59,462 nucleotides of DNA from a virus. The stretch lies in IMG/VR virus record IMGVR_UViG_3300042197_001662, positions 1-59,462 of that record. One strand, written 5' to 3'. Position 1 is the first letter of the stretch, and each line of letters starts with the position of its first letter. The position numbers and the translations under genes are program-made. Positions 36,147 through 44,631 of the stretch are shown here, piece after piece. The notes under the pieces are model-generated. The model made no database searches. It had not been told where the DNA came from and saw only the letters and a program-made list of their open reading frames with translations.

Positions 36147-36413
36147 ATGGCAAACACTTTCCAATGGACAGGCTCACACGTCGACGGCTCCCGGGCCTGT
36201 GCGGTGGTGCGCTATTCCGGCCCCACCAATACCCGCGGCAGTCGTTGGCTTGCTTCGATTAAGCGGGACAATCAGAACACCTGGCGCGGTTCTGCCACAT
36301 TTGAGGAAGGCCCCATCACCGCAGCGTTGCGGGCCGCCAGCAAGGCTAGCGTTGAGTGGCAAGCCGTCACCTGCCACAGCATCGACCCCGACACCTATTG
36401 CGTGGGGTTCTGA
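36147..36413 (+). CDS. Small hypothetical protein
   Basis: 88 aa, beta-rich at the start (FQWTGSHVDGSRACAVVRYS) with Trp and Arg, then a helix (ITAALRAASKASVEWQAV). The stop overlaps the next ATG (TGATG). Function unknown. Confidence 0.55.
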   Translation: MANTFQWTGSHVDGSRACAVVRYSGPTNTRGSRWLASIKRDNQNTWRGSATFEEGPITAALRAASKASVEWQAVTCHSIDPDTYCVGF

Positions 36414-36592
36414 TGCTGTACAACGTGTGGCTTTTACGTGAGGACGGCAGCCCGTCTCCGGCTGGCCCTTCCCGGATCACAGCTTCCGGGATTGTCGATG
36501 CTCAACGTGTGGCCCTGGCCACGCTGCAGGAGTTACAGGCTGCAGGTGCGCTCACCGGCTGGAGCGTTAAGACTGTGACGGAAGCGGGCTAA
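36413..36592 (+). CDS. Small hypothetical protein
   Basis: 59 aa from ATG 36413. YNVWLLREDGSPSPAGPSRI then a helix (DAQRVALATLQELQAAG). Coupled to the previous gene and followed by a strong terminator, so the pair is a closed transcription unit. Confidence 0.55.
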   Translation: MLYNVWLLREDGSPSPAGPSRITASGIVDAQRVALATLQELQAAGALTGWSVKTVTEAG

Positions 36593-36614
36593 GTCGGCAC
36601 CGGCAGACCTTACG

Positions 36615-36638
36615 GCACCGCTCCGGCGGTGCTTTTTT
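36615..36638 (+). terminator. Rho-independent terminator
   Basis: GCACCGC-TCCG-GCGGTGC followed by a run of T. It separates the accessory unit from the packaging genes. Confidence 0.85.
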
Positions 36639-36677
36639 ATGGGCGCCAGAGGTTAGCATGAGGCCAGATAGTTTGTG

Positions 36678-37145
36678 ATGCTAACCGTGGAGGATTCCAC
36701 CGGCCAGGATGTAAACAAAGAACCCCTGACGGTGGCGAACGATCCCACCAAACGGTGGCGCGGCGGCAAGGGTTCCCAGGTTCGGATGGATGAGCGGATG
36801 AACTTCGCCTATGCGGCGATGCTGGAGGGTGGCACTAGGCGCCAAGTCCTGCAGAAAGTGATGGATCGCTTTTCGGTGTCTGAGGTTACGGCGGGCCGAG
36901 ACTATTCGGCTGCCATGCAGATTCTTAAGACGGAACAAATCGAGACACGTGAGAATCTGCTAAACCAAATACAGGCACTGCGTCTAGCTACGGTTCAGAA
37001 AGCTCTCAGAAAGGGCCAGCTTCAGACTGTGGCGATGCTGTTGAAAGACATGGGCGCTGTCATCGGTGAGGCCGCACCGGAACAGCTGGCGCAAGCGGCG
37101 CCCCAGCTGTCGATCGTTGTGGAAGATAAGCGGCAGCCGTCTTAG
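36678..37145 (+). CDS. terS: Small terminase subunit candidate
   Basis: 155 aa from ATG 36678 (GTG 36675 adjacent). A basic N-terminal linker (DPTKRWRGGKGSQVR) is followed by a helix-turn-helix-like region (GGTRRQVLQKVMDRFSVSEV), a central oligomerisation helix and ATVQKALRKGQLQTVAMLLK. This arrangement and the position before TerL fit a small terminase that recognises the packaging site. Similarity is structural rather than by signature. Confidence 0.65.
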   Translation: MLTVEDSTGQDVNKEPLTVANDPTKRWRGGKGSQVRMDERMNFAYAAMLEGGTRRQVLQKVMDRFSVSEVTAGRDYSAAMQILKTEQIETRENLLNQIQALRLATVQKALRKGQLQTVAMLLKDMGAVIGEAAPEQLAQAAPQLSIVVEDKRQPS

Positions 37146-37240
37146 GTTGAGACAGTAGACAGCGCACCAGCTGGCACAAACCGCCCTAGCCGCGGCCGCA
37201 TCCGGTTCTATTGTCATAGGGAAGCAAACACAGCTCACCC

Positions 37241-37417
37241 ATGCTCTATCGCGCAACCTTCCGCTACCCCACCACCAAGGCCGGCGGCGTTACCGGTTAC
37301 GGCTTCTACCTGGAGGCCGCCGACCTGGAGGCCGCCACCGCTAAGGCCGCAGCCCGTTGCTCCGCAGCTGCCACGCTTGAGTCCGTGACCCTGGCCCCCC
37401 AGGCCTGCCAGCGATGA
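37241..37417 (+). CDS. Small Ala-rich hypothetical protein
   Basis: 58 aa: LYRATFRYPTTKAGGVTGYG then an Ala/Glu helix with AATAKAAARC. Its last bases overlap the next ATG (ATGA). Located between TerS and TerL. Function unknown. Confidence 0.5.
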   Translation: MLYRATFRYPTTKAGGVTGYGFYLEAADLEAATAKAAARCSAAATLESVTLAPQACQR

Positions 37418-37530
37418 GAGCCGCCATCGTCGCCGGGCTGCTGGTGCTGGCCGCCAGCTGCACCGCTCCAGCGCTCACCCTTGCCCTCCTGGCCGCCGCC
37501 GCTGGCGTGGCGAGACCGCTGCGGGTTTGA
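37414..37530 (+). CDS. Small membrane or lipoprotein-like peptide
   Basis: 38 aa: MRAAIVAGLLVLAASCTAPA then another hydrophobic run. LAASC could be a lipobox with Cys at position 16. Coupled by ATGA overlap to the preceding gene. Very short, so moderate confidence. Confidence 0.4.
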   Translation: MRAAIVAGLLVLAASCTAPALTLALLAAAAGVARPLRV

Positions 37531-37584
37531 TAATCGTTCTCGTTCTCGCCCCAGGAAAAAAGAAACTTTCCGGGGCGAACACTT

Positions 37585-37665
37585 GTACTATTCGCAATAG
37601 GGGGGAGAGTTGCGAAAATAGTACGCTTGTACGGGGGTGCGGGGAACCTACTGGTACATTCGCAA
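37585..37665. repeat. Triple repeat between TerS region and TerL (packaging-site candidate)
   Basis: GTACTATTCGCAA (37585-37597), its inverted form TTGCGAAAATAGTAC (37610-37624) and GTACATTCGCAA (37654-37665) lie in the 210-bp gap 37531-37740. Nothing else in this gap looks coding. Repeated sites next to terminase genes are typical of cos or pac sites bound by TerS; regulatory use is the alternative. Confidence 0.5.
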
Positions 37666-37740
37666 TTCCTTCCTCTGTTACACACCGGGGGCAGGGGTCG
37701 AAATCGTGTAATACCCTAGAAGGTACCCGTCTACTACAAG

Positions 37741-38991
37741 ATGCCCGAAGCGGCTGGTGCACTAACGCTGAGATACGCCCAAGGCCAAGTCTTCAACAGC
37801 CGCAAACGCTTCAGAGTGCTGGTTGCAGGCCGCCGCTTCGGCAAAAGCTACCTCTCGTGCATCGAATTATTGCGTGGGGCGATCGAAAGGCCGGGCGAAA
37901 CTTTCTTCTACGCGGCCCCTACATACCGGATGGCGAAGGACATCGCCTGGAAGGTAATGAAAAAACTGGTCCCCAAAGCCTGGATCAAGAGCAAAAACGA
38001 GACCGACCTCAAGATTGAACTCGTCAACGGCTCCACCATCGAACTAAAAGGCACCGAAAACGCCATGGCCCTACGCGGCCGAAGCCTCGCTGGCGTGGTG
38101 CTCGACGAAGCCGCCTTCATGTCCAGCGACGTCTGGTTCGAAGTCATCCGCCCCGCCCTCGCCGACAAACAAGGCTGGGCACTCTTCATCTCCACGCCCG
38201 ATGGCACGGCCAGCTGGTTCTACGAACTCTGGCAATATGCCGAAACCGGCGATTCCGACTGGAGCCGCTGGCAATTCACGACGATCGACGGCGATAACGT
38301 CCCACCGGAAGAAATCGAAGCCGCCCGCAGCCAACTCGATGCTCGCACCTTCCGTCAAGAATTTGAGGCCAGCTTCGAGAATCTCAGCGGTCTCGTTGCC
38401 GTCTCCTTTGGAGACGAAAACATTTCCACAAAAGCAGTCGACATCCCCGCCTTGCCACTGATGGTGGGCGTGGACTTTAACAACGATCCGATGTCTGGAA
38501 TCGTCGCCGTCCGCCACGACAACAACCTATTTGTCATCGACGAAATCATTTTGACCGGCGGCGCCACCACCTGGGATTTTTGCGACGAACTAATCAGCCG
38601 CTACGGCGTAGAGCGCCGCATCATTACCTGCCCAGACCCAACTGGAGCAGCCCGTAAAACCAGCGGTGTCGGCTATACCGACCACAATATTCTCCGCAAA
38701 TCAGGCTTCACTGTCTCCAGTCCCCGCTCCCCCTGGAAAATCCGCGACAAGATCACCTGCGTCAACACTGCATTACTAGATGCCGCCGGCAACCGCCGTA
38801 CTTTTATCCATCCCAAATGTAAAGAGCTAATCAAGTCCCTCCGTACTTTGACTTATTCCCCTGGCACTGGCCTCCCCAACAAAAACCTTGGCGTCGACCA
38901 CGCCTTTGACGCCTTTGGGTATATGTGCCTACAAGTCTTCAACCTCGCCAAACCCGAAACCCTTGGCTCGACTAGCTATCGAATTTACTAA
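37741..38991 (+). CDS. terL: Terminase large subunit
   Basis: 416 aa. ATPase: Walker A AGRRFGKS (29-36), Walker B GVVLDEAAF (D122, E123), coupling motif FISTPDG. Nuclease (RNase H-like): D245 in GVDFNND, the second acidic region in CPDPTG, and D386/D390 in DHAFDAFGY. It powers DNA packaging through the portal and cuts concatemers. Length is typical. The 3' end overlaps an antisense HNH gene by 20 bases. Confidence 0.93.
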   Translation: MPEAAGALTLRYAQGQVFNSRKRFRVLVAGRRFGKSYLSCIELLRGAIERPGETFFYAAPTYRMAKDIAWKVMKKLVPKAWIKSKNETDLKIELVNGSTIELKGTENAMALRGRSLAGVVLDEAAFMSSDVWFEVIRPALADKQGWALFISTPDGTASWFYELWQYAETGDSDWSRWQFTTIDGDNVPPEEIEAARSQLDARTFRQEFEASFENLSGLVAVSFGDENISTKAVDIPALPLMVGVDFNNDPMSGIVAVRHDNNLFVIDEIILTGGATTWDFCDELISRYGVERRIITCPDPTGAARKTSGVGYTDHNILRKSGFTVSSPRSPWKIRDKITCVNTALLDAAGNRRTFIHPKCKELIKSLRTLTYSPGTGLPNKNLGVDHAFDAFGYMCLQVFNLAKPETLGSTSYRIY

Positions 38992-39481
38992 TTAACAACT
39001 GCACAGCATCTCTAGCTTCTTCAGCAGTATCAAAACTGGGCGTCGAGTATAACTTCTTATCTCTACGGATCTGCCCTACCCACTTACGTTTACGCCTATA
39101 GACATTTTTAAAGGGAGACTTGCGTCTTTTATGTCCCTTTTGATTAGCTACATTCTGCCCCCTTTTAACAAGCCGCAAGTTACACCATCTATTATCTAAA
39201 CCGTTTCCATTTATATGATCTACCATTAAACTGCCCGGATCTTCACTGGTCATATACATCCAAATAAGACGATGTGCATAGTAATTAATCCCCTTAAACA
39301 TTCCCGCATAGTAATACTTTGTACTGTTTGATCCTGCCGTGGGGCGATTTTTACTGCCAAAGCGTGTCCCAGCAACTACTCGACACCGAGGATCAGGCAA
39401 CTGCCATATCAAGTCCCCAGTTGCTGGATCGTAAAACAAACATTCTTGCAAGATGTCTTGGGGCGGAAGGGGTTTCGGCAT
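38972..39481 (-). CDS. HNH-AP2 endonuclease beside terminase
   Basis: 169 aa. HNH core: YAHRLIWMYMTSEDPGSLMV, DHINGNGLDNRWCNLRLV; AP2 domain: KNVYRRKRKWVGQIRRDKKL then a helix. Typical homing endonuclease. HNH enzymes next to terminase can also take part in cos cleavage in some phages, but the AP2 domain favours homing. Confidence 0.85.
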   Translation of the reverse strand: MPKPLPPQDILQECLFYDPATGDLIWQLPDPRCRVVAGTRFGSKNRPTAGSNSTKYYYAGMFKGINYYAHRLIWMYMTSEDPGSLMVDHINGNGLDNRWCNLRLVKRGQNVANQKGHKRRKSPFKNVYRRKRKWVGQIRRDKKLYSTPSFDTAEEARDAVQLLISKFDS

Positions 39482-39541
39482 GACTTGAACAGACTGTATG
39501 TAGATCCTAGCACGCTACAATGGAGTATTGACACAGGTGCC

Positions 39542-39721
39542 ATGGCCAAAAAACCTACAAAAGCCCAGAAAAAGGTCGAAAAAGTGATGCGCGAATACGG
39601 CGCTGGCACTTTGAAGTCCAGCTCGGGCCAAAAAGTAACCAGCCGCAAACAAGCAATCGCTATTGCACTGTCTGAGGCCGGCAAATCTCGCCCCAAAACC
39701 ACTAAAAAAGGTAAGAAATAG
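39542..39721 (+). CDS. DUF6496 family protein
   Basis: 59 aa from ATG 39542; upstream in-frame codons are antisense to the HNH gene. KKVEKVMREYGAGTLKSSSG then SRKQAIAIALSEAGK is the DUF6496 signature, a very common small basic phage protein usually near head genes. Function unknown; DNA or capsid binding is likely from charge. Confidence 0.8.
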   Translation: MAKKPTKAQKKVEKVMREYGAGTLKSSSGQKVTSRKQAIAIALSEAGKSRPKTTKKGKK

Positions 39722-39723
39722 CC

Positions 39724-39885
39724 ATGAAAGCCAAAAAACCCGGCCTTTACGCCAACATCGCGGCCAAACGCAAGCGCATCGCTGCCGGCAGCGGCGAAAA
39801 AATGCGTAAGCCTGGCACCAAAGGCGCCCCCACCGCCGCCGCCTTCAAAGCCGCTGCCAAAACGGCCAAAAAACCCAAAAAGTAA
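39724..39885 (+). CDS. Small Lys/Ala-rich phage protein
   Basis: 53 aa: KKPGLYANIAAKRKRIAAGS, then GEKMRKPGTKGAPTAAAFK and a Lys/Ala tail. Common companion of DUF6496 genes in phages. It starts 2 bases after the previous stop. Very basic. Confidence 0.75.
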   Translation: MKAKKPGLYANIAAKRKRIAAGSGEKMRKPGTKGAPTAAAFKAAAKTAKKPKK

Positions 39886-39891
39886 CGCCCC

Positions 39892-40257
39892 ATGGCCACT
39901 GGAACCGGCACCGTCTACGACGGCGAACTAACGATCTACCCCGCCCAAAGCCGCACCACGGCAGGCCTTTTGACGTTCAGCGACGTCACCGCAGGCCACA
40001 CCTGCTTCCAAGTCGTCGTCACCGGCTTCGTCTCGGGCCACATCGACATCGACTTCTACGGCAGCCTCGATAACACCAGCTACGGCAAAGTCACCGCCGC
40101 CACCAAACACGCTGGAGCCCAACGAATCAGCGCCAACGGCACTTACCTGTACTTCGTCCAAGACAAGCCCGTCCGCAGCTACCAATTCGAGGTCGTCACC
40201 ATCACAGAAGCCGGCCCCACCATCACCGTTACGCTTGGAGCACTTTCCGACAGCTGA
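39892..40257 (+). CDS. Structural protein candidate
   Basis: 121 aa, Thr/Gly-rich beta protein (TFSDVTAGHTCFQVVVTGFV; DIDFYGSLDNTSYGKVTAAT) resembling decoration or head-surface beta-sandwiches. It opens a dense series of structural genes. Exact role unknown. Confidence 0.6.
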   Translation: MATGTGTVYDGELTIYPAQSRTTAGLLTFSDVTAGHTCFQVVVTGFVSGHIDIDFYGSLDNTSYGKVTAATKHAGAQRISANGTYLYFVQDKPVRSYQFEVVTITEAGPTITVTLGALSDS

Positions 40258-40258
40258 C

Positions 40259-40441
40259 ATGGAAATTACCCTCGAAATGCTCGACGTAATCGAGCTTGTC
40301 AAAGGCAAGCGCAACCCCCGGCTCTGGGACCCCCGCTGCGCCCGCTTCCTCGCCAAGCAAGCCGCCCTTGCCGCAACCCCGAAAAAAGCCAAAAAAGAGG
40401 TCGCGGCTGCCCTGGAACTCGTCGAAGAAATCATCAACTAA
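40259..40441 (+). CDS. Small helical protein
   Basis: 60 aa from ATG 40259. MEITLEMLDVIELVKGKRNP then an Ala/Lys/Glu helix. It starts 1 base after the previous stop. Function unknown. Confidence 0.55.
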   Translation: MEITLEMLDVIELVKGKRNPRLWDPRCARFLAKQAALAATPKKAKKEVAAALELVEEIIN

Positions 40442-40472
40442 ACTCCAGTTATCCCCTACTGCATAACGACCC

Positions 40473-40889
40473 GTGGCATTTTTTCGCGGCGAGGAGGGCT
40501 CCATCAGCTTCAAGGACAGCAGTGGCGCCGTCGCCGCCGTGTCCGCCACCCGCAGCTGGAGCTTCACCATTAACAAAGACACCCTGGACGTCACCGATCA
40601 AGGTTCGACCAGCCGTGAGTTCATCGGCAGCCTGCTGTCCGGCAGCGGCAGCGCCGAAGTGATGTACACCGCCCCCGGCGCTGGCGAAACCCTGAACTTC
40701 ATCGACGACGTTCTTACCACCCGCGATCAAACTGACGCCCAGTTTGAACTCTTTTTGGATACCACTGGCACCAAAAAGATTACTTTTACCGGCATCATTA
40801 CGAGCGCCGATTACAGCGCCACCGTGGGCGAACTGGAAGTTGTAACCGTCAACTTCATCAGCAGCGGCGCCATCACCGCCTCCATCTAA
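40473..40889 (+). CDS. Major tail (tube) protein candidate, copy 1
   Basis: 138 aa from a GTG. MAFFRGEEGSISF, TRSWSFTINKDTLDVTDQGS, TSREFIGSLLSGSGSAEVMY, FELFLDT, ITFTGIITSADYSATVGELE match the fold pattern of phage tail-tube proteins (beta barrel with a Gly-Ser loop). The next gene encodes a paralogue of identical length, about two-thirds identical by eye. Placing tube genes before the portal is unusual. Confidence 0.6.
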   Translation: MAFFRGEEGSISFKDSSGAVAAVSATRSWSFTINKDTLDVTDQGSTSREFIGSLLSGSGSAEVMYTAPGAGETLNFIDDVLTTRDQTDAQFELFLDTTGTKKITFTGIITSADYSATVGELEVVTVNFISSGAITASI

Positions 40890-40941
40890 TAAACCCCACA
40901 ACTAGGCCATAGACTGGAGCAAAAGTTCCCCTGCTCCAGTC

Positions 40942-41358
40942 ATGGCTTTCTTTCGTGGCGAGGAAGGCTCCGTCAAATTCGAAAATGACGGCAGCACTAC
41001 AGTCGCTCTGGCATCTACCCGCAGCTGGTCCCTGACCATCAACAAGGACACGCTGGACGTGACCGACCACGGCTCCACCAGCCGCGAGTTTGTGGGCGGC
41101 CTGATCTCGGGCAGCGGCAGCGTAGAACTGATGTACACGGCTTCGAGCGCCGACGAAACCGCCGCCTTCCTGCAAGACGTCCTTACCACCGAGGACAGCG
41201 CCAACGCCGCCTTCGAACTCTTCCTTGACACCAGCGGTGGCAAGAAGATCGCCTTCTCGGGCATCATCACCAGCATGGACACCTCCGCCACGGTGGGCGA
41301 ACTGGAGGTGATTACCTGCAACTTCATCACCTCGGGCGCCATCACCGCCTCCATCTGA
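40942..41358 (+). CDS. Major tail (tube) protein candidate, copy 2
   Basis: 138 aa. Same motifs as copy 1 (INKDTLDVTDHGSTSREF; SGSGSVELMYT; ATVGELEVITCNFITSGAI). Tandem duplication is obvious. Copies may form different parts of the tail or alternate subunits. The stop overlaps the next ATG (TGATG). Confidence 0.6.
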   Translation: MAFFRGEEGSVKFENDGSTTVALASTRSWSLTINKDTLDVTDHGSTSREFVGGLISGSGSVELMYTASSADETAAFLQDVLTTEDSANAAFELFLDTSGGKKIAFSGIITSMDTSATVGELEVITCNFITSGAITASI

Positions 41359-41558
41359 TGACGATCCAAACCGTCACTGGCGGTTGCATCCACGTCGAGA
41401 TTGACGCGGAGGACGGCACTACGCACGCCACATTCGTGTTTAGAACGCCCTCCCTCCCCGAAACCCTCGGCGGTTTTATCACGATGCTCGCCCAAGGCAT
41501 CGAAATCCTGGTGCCTATCGCCGACCCAGACGACGAGGAAGACGACGATGACGATTGA
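41358..41558 (+). CDS. Small acidic hypothetical protein
   Basis: 66 aa. Beta-rich (TIQTVTGGCIHVEIDAEDGT), hydrophobic helix, then a run of Asp/Glu at the end (DPDDEEDDDDD). Overlaps the DUF6321-like start by 11 bases. Function unknown. Confidence 0.55.
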   Translation: MTIQTVTGGCIHVEIDAEDGTTHATFVFRTPSLPETLGGFITMLAQGIEILVPIADPDDEEDDDDD

Positions 41559-41823
41559 ATACCGCGGCGAAAAATTCGCCGGCTACAACAAACCCAAACG
41601 CACCCCTAATCACCCCACTAAATCACACGTTGTCCTTGCAAAACAAGGCGACGAAGTAAAACTAATCCGCTTCGGACAACAAGGCGTATCCGGCTCTCCC
41701 AAACGCACTGGAGAATCCGAGGCTGACCGCAAACGCCGCGAAGCGTTCAAAGCAAGGCACGCGGCTAACATCAAGAAAGGAAAGATGTCGGCCGCTTACT
41801 GGGCGGATCGCACCAAATGGTGA
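41548..41823 (+). CDS. DUF6321-like protein, intact copy
   Basis: 91 aa from ATG 41548. NHPTKSHVVLAKQGDEVKLI, RFGQQGVSG, RHAANIKKGKMSAAYWADRT then K-W-stop. It shows what the disrupted paralogue at 6160 looked like before endonuclease insertion. It lies directly upstream of the portal gene, which hints at a virion role. Confidence 0.75.
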   Translation: MTIEYRGEKFAGYNKPKRTPNHPTKSHVVLAKQGDEVKLIRFGQQGVSGSPKRTGESEADRKRREAFKARHAANIKKGKMSAAYWADRTKW

Positions 41824-41827
41824 CTAA

Positions 41828-43369
41828 ATGACCTACTCAGTACCCGGCCAATTCCCCACCCATATCGTCTCCACGACCTACGAAGCTGGAGCCGATAGCC
41901 CTTTCATCCGCACAGCCGCCGTGCTGGACATGATGAAGGGCTGGGAAATCATGAAAGCCGTAACCCGCGGCACCGAATATCTCCGCGAAAACAGCGAAGC
42001 CTTCCTCCCACTGGAACCCCGCGAGGACTACCGGGCTTACATGAGCCGGGTCAACCGCGCCGTCTTCTCTCCTTATACGCAGCGCCTGATTCGTGCTGCC
42101 GCCGGCCTAATCCTCCGCAAACCCATCGCCCTCGAAGGCGACCCCTACTGGCGAGAAATTTTTGCCAAGGATGTTGACGGCTGCGGCTCCGACCTGGACG
42201 AATATGCCCGCCGCCTGCTGCTGTGCAGCCTGACCTACGGCCAAGCCCACACCCTGGTGGACTTTCCCGCCCCTTCTAACGCCCGCAGCCTGGCCGAAGA
42301 ACGCGCCCAAGGCCGCCGCCCCTACTGGGTCGAGATCGACCCCTACAACATCTACGGCTGGCGCTTGGACCGCGACGCCGCCTACGGCACCCTCACCCAA
42401 GTCCGCATCTACGAAAAAGCGGTGGTGCCCGAGGGCCGCTTCGGCGAAAAAACCTACGAGCAAATCCGCGTCATCGAACCCGGCCGCTACGAGGTCTACC
42501 GCCAACGCCAAGCCATGAAGCCCCTGGGTCCTGGCTTCGCGGAACCCAACATCCAAAACGGCGACTACGAACTAATCGACTCGGGCACCTACAGCCTGGG
42601 CGCCATCCCCCTCGTGACCACCTACTCCAACAAAGTGGACACGATGGTGAGCCGCCCACCACTGATCGACGTCGCCTACCTCAACCTGGCCCACTTCCAA
42701 CGCCAGGCGGACCTCATCCACAGCCTCCACATCGCATCCCAACCGATGCTTGTCCTTGAGGGCTGGGACGACCAGACCAAGGACATGGCCATCAGCGTCA
42801 ACTACGCCATCGCCACCCAACCGGGCAACAAGGTTTATTACGTCGAGCCCGCATCTAGCGCCTTCGAGGCCCAATCCAACGAAATCAAAGAACTCCAGCA
42901 GCAGATGTCCACTTTGGGCATCAGCACGCTGAGCCAGCAAAAGTTTGTCGCCGAGTCTGCCGACGCCCGCCGCCTGGATCGCGTTGACACCAACTCAATG
43001 CTAGCCGCCGTCAGCCTCGACCTGGAGCAAACCCTCCAAAAAGCATTTGACTACGCCGCCGCCTACCTCGGTCTGGAACCGCCTGAAGTCAGCATCAGCC
43101 GCGACTTCGACATCAACCGCCTGATCGGCCAAGACGTCACCGCGATCACCGCCCTCTTCGACAAGGGCGTCATCAGCCTCGGCGAAGTCCGCGCCATCCT
43201 CGCCCAGGGCGAAATCCTGCCCTCCCTAGAAGTCGGCGATCTCCCTGAAGAAGAACCCGACGAAATCGAAGACGAAATGGAGAACGAAGAATCTCCCGGC
43301 GAGGAAGAAGACACCGAAGATCTGACCCCAGACCGCATGGAGCAGCTCATCAACGCCCTGCTCCAGTAA
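41828..43369 (+). CDS. Portal protein (DUF4055-like)
   Basis: 513 aa. Sequence order fits DUF4055 portals: an N-terminal clip region with YMSRVNRAVFSPYTQRLIRA, LRKPIALEG, then IPLVTTYSNKVDTMVSRPPL, a long helix region (QRQADLIHSLHIASQPMLVL; EIKELQQQMSTLGISTLSQQ) and a strongly acidic C-terminal tail. Twelve copies would form the DNA channel at one capsid vertex and bind TerL. Length is typical. Confidence 0.8.
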   Translation: MTYSVPGQFPTHIVSTTYEAGADSPFIRTAAVLDMMKGWEIMKAVTRGTEYLRENSEAFLPLEPREDYRAYMSRVNRAVFSPYTQRLIRAAAGLILRKPIALEGDPYWREIFAKDVDGCGSDLDEYARRLLLCSLTYGQAHTLVDFPAPSNARSLAEERAQGRRPYWVEIDPYNIYGWRLDRDAAYGTLTQVRIYEKAVVPEGRFGEKTYEQIRVIEPGRYEVYRQRQAMKPLGPGFAEPNIQNGDYELIDSGTYSLGAIPLVTTYSNKVDTMVSRPPLIDVAYLNLAHFQRQADLIHSLHIASQPMLVLEGWDDQTKDMAISVNYAIATQPGNKVYYVEPASSAFEAQSNEIKELQQQMSTLGISTLSQQKFVAESADARRLDRVDTNSMLAAVSLDLEQTLQKAFDYAAAYLGLEPPEVSISRDFDINRLIGQDVTAITALFDKGVISLGEVRAILAQGEILPSLEVGDLPEEEPDEIEDEMENEESPGEEEDTEDLTPDRMEQLINALLQ

Positions 43370-43372
43370 GCC

Positions 43373-44401
43373 ATGGCTACTAAGCAGGAATACTTAACGC
43401 TTGCCCAGGTCACCGCCCTGGTGAAGCTGGCGCGTGACATCAAGAACGTCAACAGCCTGCTGTCCGGCGACGGCCCGCCAACCACCGAAGGCCGCAAGGG
43501 CGACTGGTACATCAATACCCGCACTGCCGAGCTTTACGGCCCCCGTACCACCAGCGGCTGGAACGACAGCCCACTTCCGCTATCTGGCGACGCCCGCCAC
43601 TCTGAACTACTCATCAACGGCAACCTGAGCAGCGGTGGCGGCTCCGGCACAGCCGGCACTATCACCATCGGCACAGTCACAACCGGCGAACCCGGATCCT
43701 CAGCAACGGTCACAAACGTCGGCACCGCTGAAGCCGCAATCCTTAACTTCAGCATCCCGCGTGGGGCAACAGGTAACACAGGTGCTGCGGGCTCCACTGG
43801 TGCTACAGGCGCAACCGGCGCCACAGGACCACAAGGTCCCCAAGGCCCCCAAGGCGAACAAGGTCCAGCTGGAGCAACCGGCCCTCAGGGCATCCAAGGC
43901 GCTAAAGGCGACAAGGGCGACCAAGGTGAAACAGGTCTTACTGGGGCTACTGGCCCCCAAGGTCCTCAAGGCGATACCGGTCCTCAAGGCCCCCAAGGCG
44001 ACCAAGGACCCCAAGGTTTAACCGGCGCTACGGGCGCTACCGGAGCCACCGGCGCAACAGGTCCCCAGGGCGCCACAGGTGCAACAGGACCCCAAGGCCC
44101 TCAGGGCGAAACCGGCCCCCAAGGCATCCAAGGCGCCACAGGCCCAGCTGGCAGCGACGCCACCGTCACCGCTGGAACAGGCATCAGCGTCAGCTCAGGT
44201 GTCGTCTCCTTAAACACGACCTTCCTAACCACCAACGCATACCTACAAGTCCCAACTGGAACAACACTCCAGCGCCCCGGTACACCCGCCACCGGAATGA
44301 TCCGGTTTAACACCACCGCCGGATGCTTTGAGGGCTACACAGGCAGCGCCTGGGTCAACCTATCGCCCACCGGCATCGACGACGTTGGCGCAACTGTGTG
44401 A
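43373..44401 (+). CDS. Collagen-like virion fibre protein
   Basis: 342 aa. An N-terminal helical part and a [18 protein letters not shown] segment are followed by about 45 Gly-x-y triplets (residues about 130-265), many GPQ, GAT and GDx, then a beta-rich head with [18 protein letters not shown]. Collagen-like triple helices in phages form head or tail fibres. The repeats will vary in number between strains. Position after the portal favours a head or neck fibre. Confidence 0.8.
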   Translation: MATKQEYLTLAQVTALVKLARDIKNVNSLLSGDGPPTTEGRKGDWYINTRTAELYGPRTTSGWNDSPLPLSGDARHSELLINGNLSSGGGSGTAGTITIGTVTTGEPGSSATVTNVGTAEAAILNFSIPRGATGNTGAAGSTGATGATGATGPQGPQGPQGEQGPAGATGPQGIQGAKGDKGDQGETGLTGATGPQGPQGDTGPQGPQGDQGPQGLTGATGATGATGATGPQGATGATGPQGPQGETGPQGIQGATGPAGSDATVTAGTGISVSSGVVSLNTTFLTTNAYLQVPTGTTLQRPGTPATGMIRFNTTAGCFEGYTGSAWVNLSPTGIDDVGATV

Positions 44402-44448
44402 CTTTAGTTCTTCTGCAGTAGACTACAAATGCCTAATTCCCAGTTCTC

Positions 44449-44628
44449 ATGCCTCGGTATAAAGACCGGATCATGACAAAGGAAGGTACCTACGAAAGGG
44501 TCACCGTGGAACTTGATCCACAGACTCCTGAACCTGTAGTTGCCTCCGAAGAAAAGACCGTCAAGCGCACGCGCAAAGTCGAGGCTTCTCCTGCCTCCTT
44601 CGAACCCACCGAAACCCCGGACTTCTAA
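44449..44628 (+). CDS. Small hypothetical protein
   Basis: 59 aa: PRYKDRIMTKEGTYERVTVE, then a charged linker with EEKTVKRTRKVEASPASF. It is just before the scaffold gene and likely a small head-assembly protein. Function unknown. Confidence 0.55.
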   Translation: MPRYKDRIMTKEGTYERVTVELDPQTPEPVVASEEKTVKRTRKVEASPASFEPTETPDF

Positions 44629-44631
44629 TTC

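Noticed and set aside
43780-44160. Short tandem repeats that could be read as a CRISPR array
   Set aside because: They are Gly-x-y triplets of the collagen-like gene, in frame, without uniform repeat and spacer lengths.
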